A stretch of 20,717 bases of DNA from Chara braunii (lineage: Eukaryota; Streptophyta; Charophyceae; Charales; Characeae): NCBI GenBank assembly GCA_003427395.1, contig BFEA01000063.1, forward strand, positions 2,228,749-2,249,465, given 5' to 3'. This document shows positions 17,301 through 20,717 of this stretch, one piece after another. A model generated the notes under the pieces. The model had not been told where the DNA came from and searched no databases. It saw only the letters and a program-made list of their open reading frames with translations. Position numbers and translations under genes: made by a program. The stretch's first letter is position 1. The number at the start of each line of letters is the position of its first letter.

Positions 17301-18420
17301 TATCTAGATATAGGGAGAGACCTGCAACAAAAAGTTAAGGAAGCGTATGCATAGGACCCTATCTATAATAACCTCCTCAAAAGAGTTAGGGAGGCCCCAG
17401 AATCGGAACCAGATTACCGCACTACAAACGGCTTGCTATTTGAGAAGACAAACGTAGCTGACCGTTTGTGCGTTCCCGATAGTGAAGAGATCCGTAGTTT
17501 GATCTTAGGGGAATGTCACGACAAAGAGGGACATTTTGGTTGGCAAAAGACAGTAGCCAACCTCATACGCGCGTATACATCGCCAGGTATGAAAGCCGAC
17601 TGCATAGAGTATGTACGCAGTTGCAAAGTCTGCCGACGGAATAAGACCGTTGCGAGGGTCCCTCTCAGTCTTCTCAGACCCTTGCCTATTCACGTAGGAC
17701 CCGGAGATTCCGTGTCCATTGACTTTATGGATGTTGAGTCAAGAGTAGGCATGGCAAGAGCCAAGTCATGGTTACAGTTGATAGGTTCAGCAAAAACGTT
17801 GTTTTTGTTCCTCTACCCGCAGAGGCACGAACATATCTAGTTATAGACAAGTTCTTCGATCATTGGGTCCGTGAACATGGTCTCCCGTTGTCAATAGTTA
17901 GTGACAGAGATACCAGGTTCACTAGTCAGAACTGGCAGGAGTTGATGAGAGTCTATGGCTCTAAATTGTTGATGTCATCTAGCCGTCATCCTGAGACTAA
18001 CGGTCAGACTGAACAGATGAACAAAATCCTGCAACAAGTTCTCAGAATGTATATTAGACCTGATCAGCCTAACTGGGATGAGATGCTTCCCAAGGTAGCC
18101 AGCGCATATAATAACAGCGTGCACTTAGCGACTTGTCGCACTCCCCATGAGCTACATAAGTCCTTCAGACCACGTAGACCGTTTGAGCGACTGAACCGGG
18201 ATCAGATTCAAAGGCTACCGCACGGTACTAAGGAGTTTGCACTACACTACGAGAAGGAGATTGCTACTGTCACAGAGAACATCAGGAAGGCCCAGCATAG
18301 AATGATCGAGCAAGCCAATAAGCACCGTCGCCCATCACAGTTTCAAGTAGGCGACTTAGTCTAGGTCAAGTCCAAAGAGTTTACTCCTAAGGAGAACATC
18401 TCACAAAAGCTACTGCCTGC
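17301..18420 (+). pseudogene. pol: Integrase region of pol, decayed
   Basis: N-terminal HHCC zinc finger: HDKEGHFGW and then SCKVCRRNK. The DDE core has its first Asp in SIDFMD, the second in IVSDRDTRFTS and the Glu in HPETNGQTEQMNK. A one-base shift near 17725-17740 moves the core from frame 0 to frame 2. TAG stops lie at 17352 (between RNase H and IN) and 18362 (after VGDLV, normally an aromatic position), with a further shift near 18405-18425 in the GPY/F region. The enzyme would insert the cDNA into the genome. Confidence 0.92.
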
Positions 18421-18800
18421 GACCGTGGCCAATCTTAGAAGTCAAGGGCGGAGAGGATGGACCGTCCTACACAGTTGTGATTCCAGCGCACCTCCACACC
18501 TATCTGGTGTTTCATGCGTCAAAGTTGTTGCCTTGTACCACAAGTCAACAGTTTCCGTCACAGATATCCATGATCCCTCCGGACATGGACGGAAGGTACG
18601 ACATTGACGGCATCGTAGGCGAAGATGTCTTCAGAACAGGAGGTAGGGATCGTCCACAGAAACAATATAAGGTCAGGTTCGCTTTTCAGGAACTAGAGGA
18701 TGACCGCTGGTTTACACGAGCAAAACTTCTGGACACAGCTCCCGAAGTAGTCTGAGCATACGAAAGAGATAAGAAAGCAAAAGGTCCTGCCTTAGACTGA
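18421..18800 (+). pseudogene. pol: Integrase C-terminus with chromodomain-like tail
   Basis: Frame 0: HTYLVFHASKLLPC (end of the GPY/F module) is followed by RYDIDGIVGEDVF, QYKVRFAF and DDRWFTRAKLL, matching the strand-strand-strand-helix layout of a retroelement chromodomain. Such tails guide integration to heterochromatin. A TGA at 18753 precedes 14 further in-frame codons and a TGA at 18798, which I take as the natural stop. The chromodomain call is by pattern and context. Confidence 0.75.
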
Positions 18801-18818
18801 AGTATTCTCGCAGGACCT
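18782..18818 (+). other. 9-bp perfect hairpin around the pol stop
   Basis: AGGTCCTGC (18782-18790) and GCAGGACCT (18810-18818) flank a 19-base loop that contains the TGA at 18798-18800. Confidence 0.75.
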
Positions 18819-18830
18819 CGAATTTAGGCC

Positions 18831-18838
18831 GGCGGGAG
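18831..18838 (+). promoter_or_regulatory. Probable polypurine tract remnant
   Basis: GGCGGGAG directly before the 3' LTR start. It is short and has one pyrimidine. The position is right for plus-strand priming. Confidence 0.5.
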
Positions 18839-19801
18839 TCAAACGGTTTTCACCTTTTGCAGTCACAAATGCGGAACCCAGAGTTCGATCCCCAGACCTT
18901 ACCTTACCTTACCTGTGTACAGTATCGATTTGACCCTGTGAGTCTTGAACCCATGACCTGCGTGTTAGTAGTTGAGAGTTGTCCGTAGTAGGTCTGAGTA
19001 GTTGTCGGGTCTTGAACCTTAGACCTGTCGAAGTAGGGGTCATACCTGCATAGGGGTCATACTTGTTGTAGTTCTGAAAGGTCAAGGTCGTAGCTGCTAC
19101 AGTCCTGAAAGGTCAAGGACATAGTTGCTACAGTCCTGAAAGGCCAAGTCCGCAAACTTCCGAAAGGTCTGGAAGTGGCCTTTCAAGTTTCTTCTCACGT
19201 TTTACACAGCAGACCAGAGGCAAGTGGGCAAGTGGTGAGTCCAACTTCGCTTAGTCAGCGGTACCCAGTCCCAGTCTCACTTTGTACAACCAGCAAGTAC
19301 CATGAGGGACTGTGTGCACCATGGGCCTGGTGGAAAAGGGCAGACCAGTGACTTACAGAAGTAGAAATCAAGAAGCAGCGTCCAGCCATTCATTCATTGC
19401 TGCGTGAGCCATGCGGAAGCACTGCCCTAGCATCTTGTGCGAGGTGGTCTGCAGGTTGCCCGGGGTTGAAGTGGGCTTGAAGAAGTCAGTGCGCCATAGT
19501 TAGTAGTAGTCGGCGGCCATAGCCGCCATAGCTAGTGTTAGGTGTTAGTGTGTGTGTACGAGTGTGTGATACCGTGAAAGCGTGTAGGGTATCCAGGATG
19601 ATCCAGAGTTGAGTGTGTGCGAACAATGGTGTTAGACACAGTGACGAGAGTTGGGATGTACAAGCACCGATGCGCCATAGCATGTTGAAGCGAGTTTGCA
19701 TCTGAACTGCGTTCTCGGTTTCCATATCTCCGAGCTTTGAGTGGGCGCCTGGCGCCAGTGTGCATGTATGCGAAGCGAAGAAGAAAGCGAGCCTGATTGC
19801 A
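18839..19801 (+). mobile_element. 3' LTR (963 bp)
   Basis: Uninterrupted partner of the 5' LTR, from TCAAACGG (TG in the 5' copy) to GAGCCTGATTGCA. It has the 31-bp U3 repeats, the mutated TATA site TAGAAAT (19362-19368) and octamers at 19516, 19525 and 19674. Versus the 5' LTR it lacks the two insertions and about 12 bases near 19760 (GAATTGCCATCT in the 5' copy). Confidence 0.92.
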
Positions 19802-19926
19802 GATCGTACAAAGTACGCTGTATTCAGGGGAAGAAGGCAGGAGGTTGAGATTTCTCAATGGTCGACCACGGCTAACAGATCTGATGCACCATCAAAGGTT
19901 GTCTGCATTTTCCCCAAAAGTTTCAA

Positions 19927-20064
19927 GGGCCTGCTGGGACTACCATCTTCACCCGAAAAGAACGCCCAATCATTATTGCCGTATCTGGCACAACTTCCGA
20001 TCCAGATGCAGTGATAATAACAGGGCGTTCTATTCGGGTGAAGACAGTAGGAACACTAAGGCCC
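19927..20064. other. Long imperfect hairpin
   Basis: Arms 19946-19988 and 20002-20044 (43 bases each) pair at 35 positions, with three of the eight mismatches being G-T, around a 13-base loop. Weaker pairing extends to GGGCCT (19927-19932) and AGGCCC (20059-20064). Possible sources: a primary small-RNA hairpin, a short foldback element, or an inverted duplication. Confidence 0.75.
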
Positions 20065-20663
20065 ACAGCAACTCTGTGCCGGCCAGATCGAGAAGGCTCC
20101 ACCATTGCAGGCGGTGGCAAGCCAAGGTAGGCCTCGGCGGCCAACGCTACAAAACGGCGGCCAGCCCCAGCAGTGCATTCATTCTGCCTCACACACTGTG
20201 GGGGCTAGAGCACTGTTGGACGAGGTAGAGAGAGGAGAAGAGGCTGACGACAGAGGACAAAAATCAACGTCATCCCATTATGGAGAGAGAGTGGTGGCCA
20301 TAGCTAGGAAGGCCGCCTGGCGCCATAGCTGCAGCTCAGAGGCAGGGCAAGGAAGAGGGTGATCAGGACTATAAGGAGAGAGATTGAGTGAGAGTGGGAA
20401 GCTTGCCTCGGCTTACCTAAGCACTAGTGATAGGTGAGCTGCTGGTCACGTTAGAAGGCTGAAGGAAGGCCAGAGCACCAACCTCCATAGCCAGCATTGA
20501 TGCTGGAGGTTGGGTGCCATAGCTGACACCTGCAGGGGACACCTGCAGGGAGACTTCATCAGTGCCTCTAAGGCGAGTCTTGCATGCTGAGGTGGTGAGT
20601 TCATGGGAGAATGTCCCGCAGGTACAGAGGGGGGGAAGAGCCGCTATGATCGAGTATTTTACT

Positions 20664-20668
<5 letters not shown>
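20065..20668. other. Downstream flank, no gene; three GCCATAGC octamers
   Basis: No supported ORF. Octamers at 20297, 20322 and 20516, the GA-rich segments and GACACCTGCAGGG direct repeats near 20526-20550 give it the texture of the gypsy leader, so it may be another element's leader. Neither a PBS nor coding domains are visible. Confidence 0.5.

Positions 20669-20717
<49 letters not shown>
20669..20717. repeat. (CT)n microsatellite at the window end
   Basis: Uninterrupted CT dinucleotide run reaching the last base. Its true length is cut by the window. Confidence 0.95.

Larger units (their letters stand above)
9869..19801 (+). mobile_element. Ty3/gypsy LTR chromoretrotransposon, decayed, with nested insertions
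   Basis: Full-length structure: 5' LTR (9869-11789), initiator-Met PBS (11791-11802), long leader, gag (13209-15178), then protease, RT, RNase H and integrase in the order PR-RT-RH-IN, which is the Ty3/gypsy (Metaviridae) order. A C-terminal chromodomain-like region follows, and then the 3' LTR (18839-19801). Coding parts are spread over all three plus frames with multiple frameshifts and stops, so the copy cannot make its own proteins. The LTRs differ at about 7 positions in a 100-base stretch I aligned by eye, so the insertion is old. The length of about 9.9 kb includes about 965 bases of later insertions in the 5' LTR. Confidence 0.95.

Noticed and set aside
13209-18364. UAG reassigned to glutamine, making gag-pol open
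   Set aside because: Several frameshifts, TAA/TGA stops, many surviving CAG codons and a TAG at a usual aromatic position show ordinary decay.
9864-19806. Target-site duplication of the gypsy element (GACC before, GATC after)
   Set aside because: Only 3 of 4 bases match. Not distinguishable from chance.
19923-20192. 89-codon minus-strand ORF
   Set aside because: Lies across the long hairpin and has no recognisable domain. The inverted repeat explains the sequence better.

Overview
The window looks like nuclear DNA of a streptophyte (green-plant lineage). Three things support this: a coding exon with clean splice sites for a splicing-factor family protein, a plant-type Ty3/gypsy chromoretrotransposon primed by initiator tRNA-Met, and a stretch of mitochondrial-type DNA carrying two organellar tRNA genes. 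The gag sequence and the SSR-rich, TE-rich texture remind me of the charophyte alga Chara braunii. That is a recollection, not a database result. There are no bacterial-type operons.

Layout: 1-1500 is pyrimidine-rich low-complexity DNA, followed by a 33-bp minisatellite (1531-1710). A minus-strand exon at 1960-2579 encodes most of a SNRNP27-like tri-snRNP protein, with an Arg/Glu-rich microsatellite inside the coding sequence. Just upstream of that exon on the same strand, 2633-4480 holds at least three diverged LTR-like segments, each with a TATA box and a GCCATAGC octamer. 4500-8000 is mostly anonymous DNA with small tandem repeats, a broken cysteine-rich minus-strand ORF (6572-7422) and a possible exon (7664-7933). 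8081-9785 is a pair of inverted repeat arms enclosing simple repeats and a MITE-like element (9230-9570).

9869-19801 is one old Ty3/gypsy element of about 9.9 kb. It has ~963-bp LTRs, an initiator-Met PBS, gag with coiled coil, RGG region and CCHC knuckle, then protease, RT, RNase H, integrase and chromodomain. It is dead, with about seven frameshifts and about sixteen internal stops, most of them TAG. Its 5' LTR was hit twice, by a 454-bp solo LTR with a perfect 5-bp target duplication and by a ~506-bp mitochondrial insertion carrying trnS(UGA) and trnA(UGC). Past the 3' LTR there is a long imperfect hairpin, more GCCATAGC octamers and a terminal (CT)n.

The most interesting signals are: the octamer GCCATAGC, 18 exact copies whose orientation follows the LTR-like DNA; the shared TATA/GGCAG/GCCATAGC leader architecture; an LTR on the coding strand of, and next to, the SNRNP27-like exon; the tRNA-bearing NUMT inside an LTR; and arrays of the W-box core TTGAC. 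I found no convincing unknown multi-gene system.
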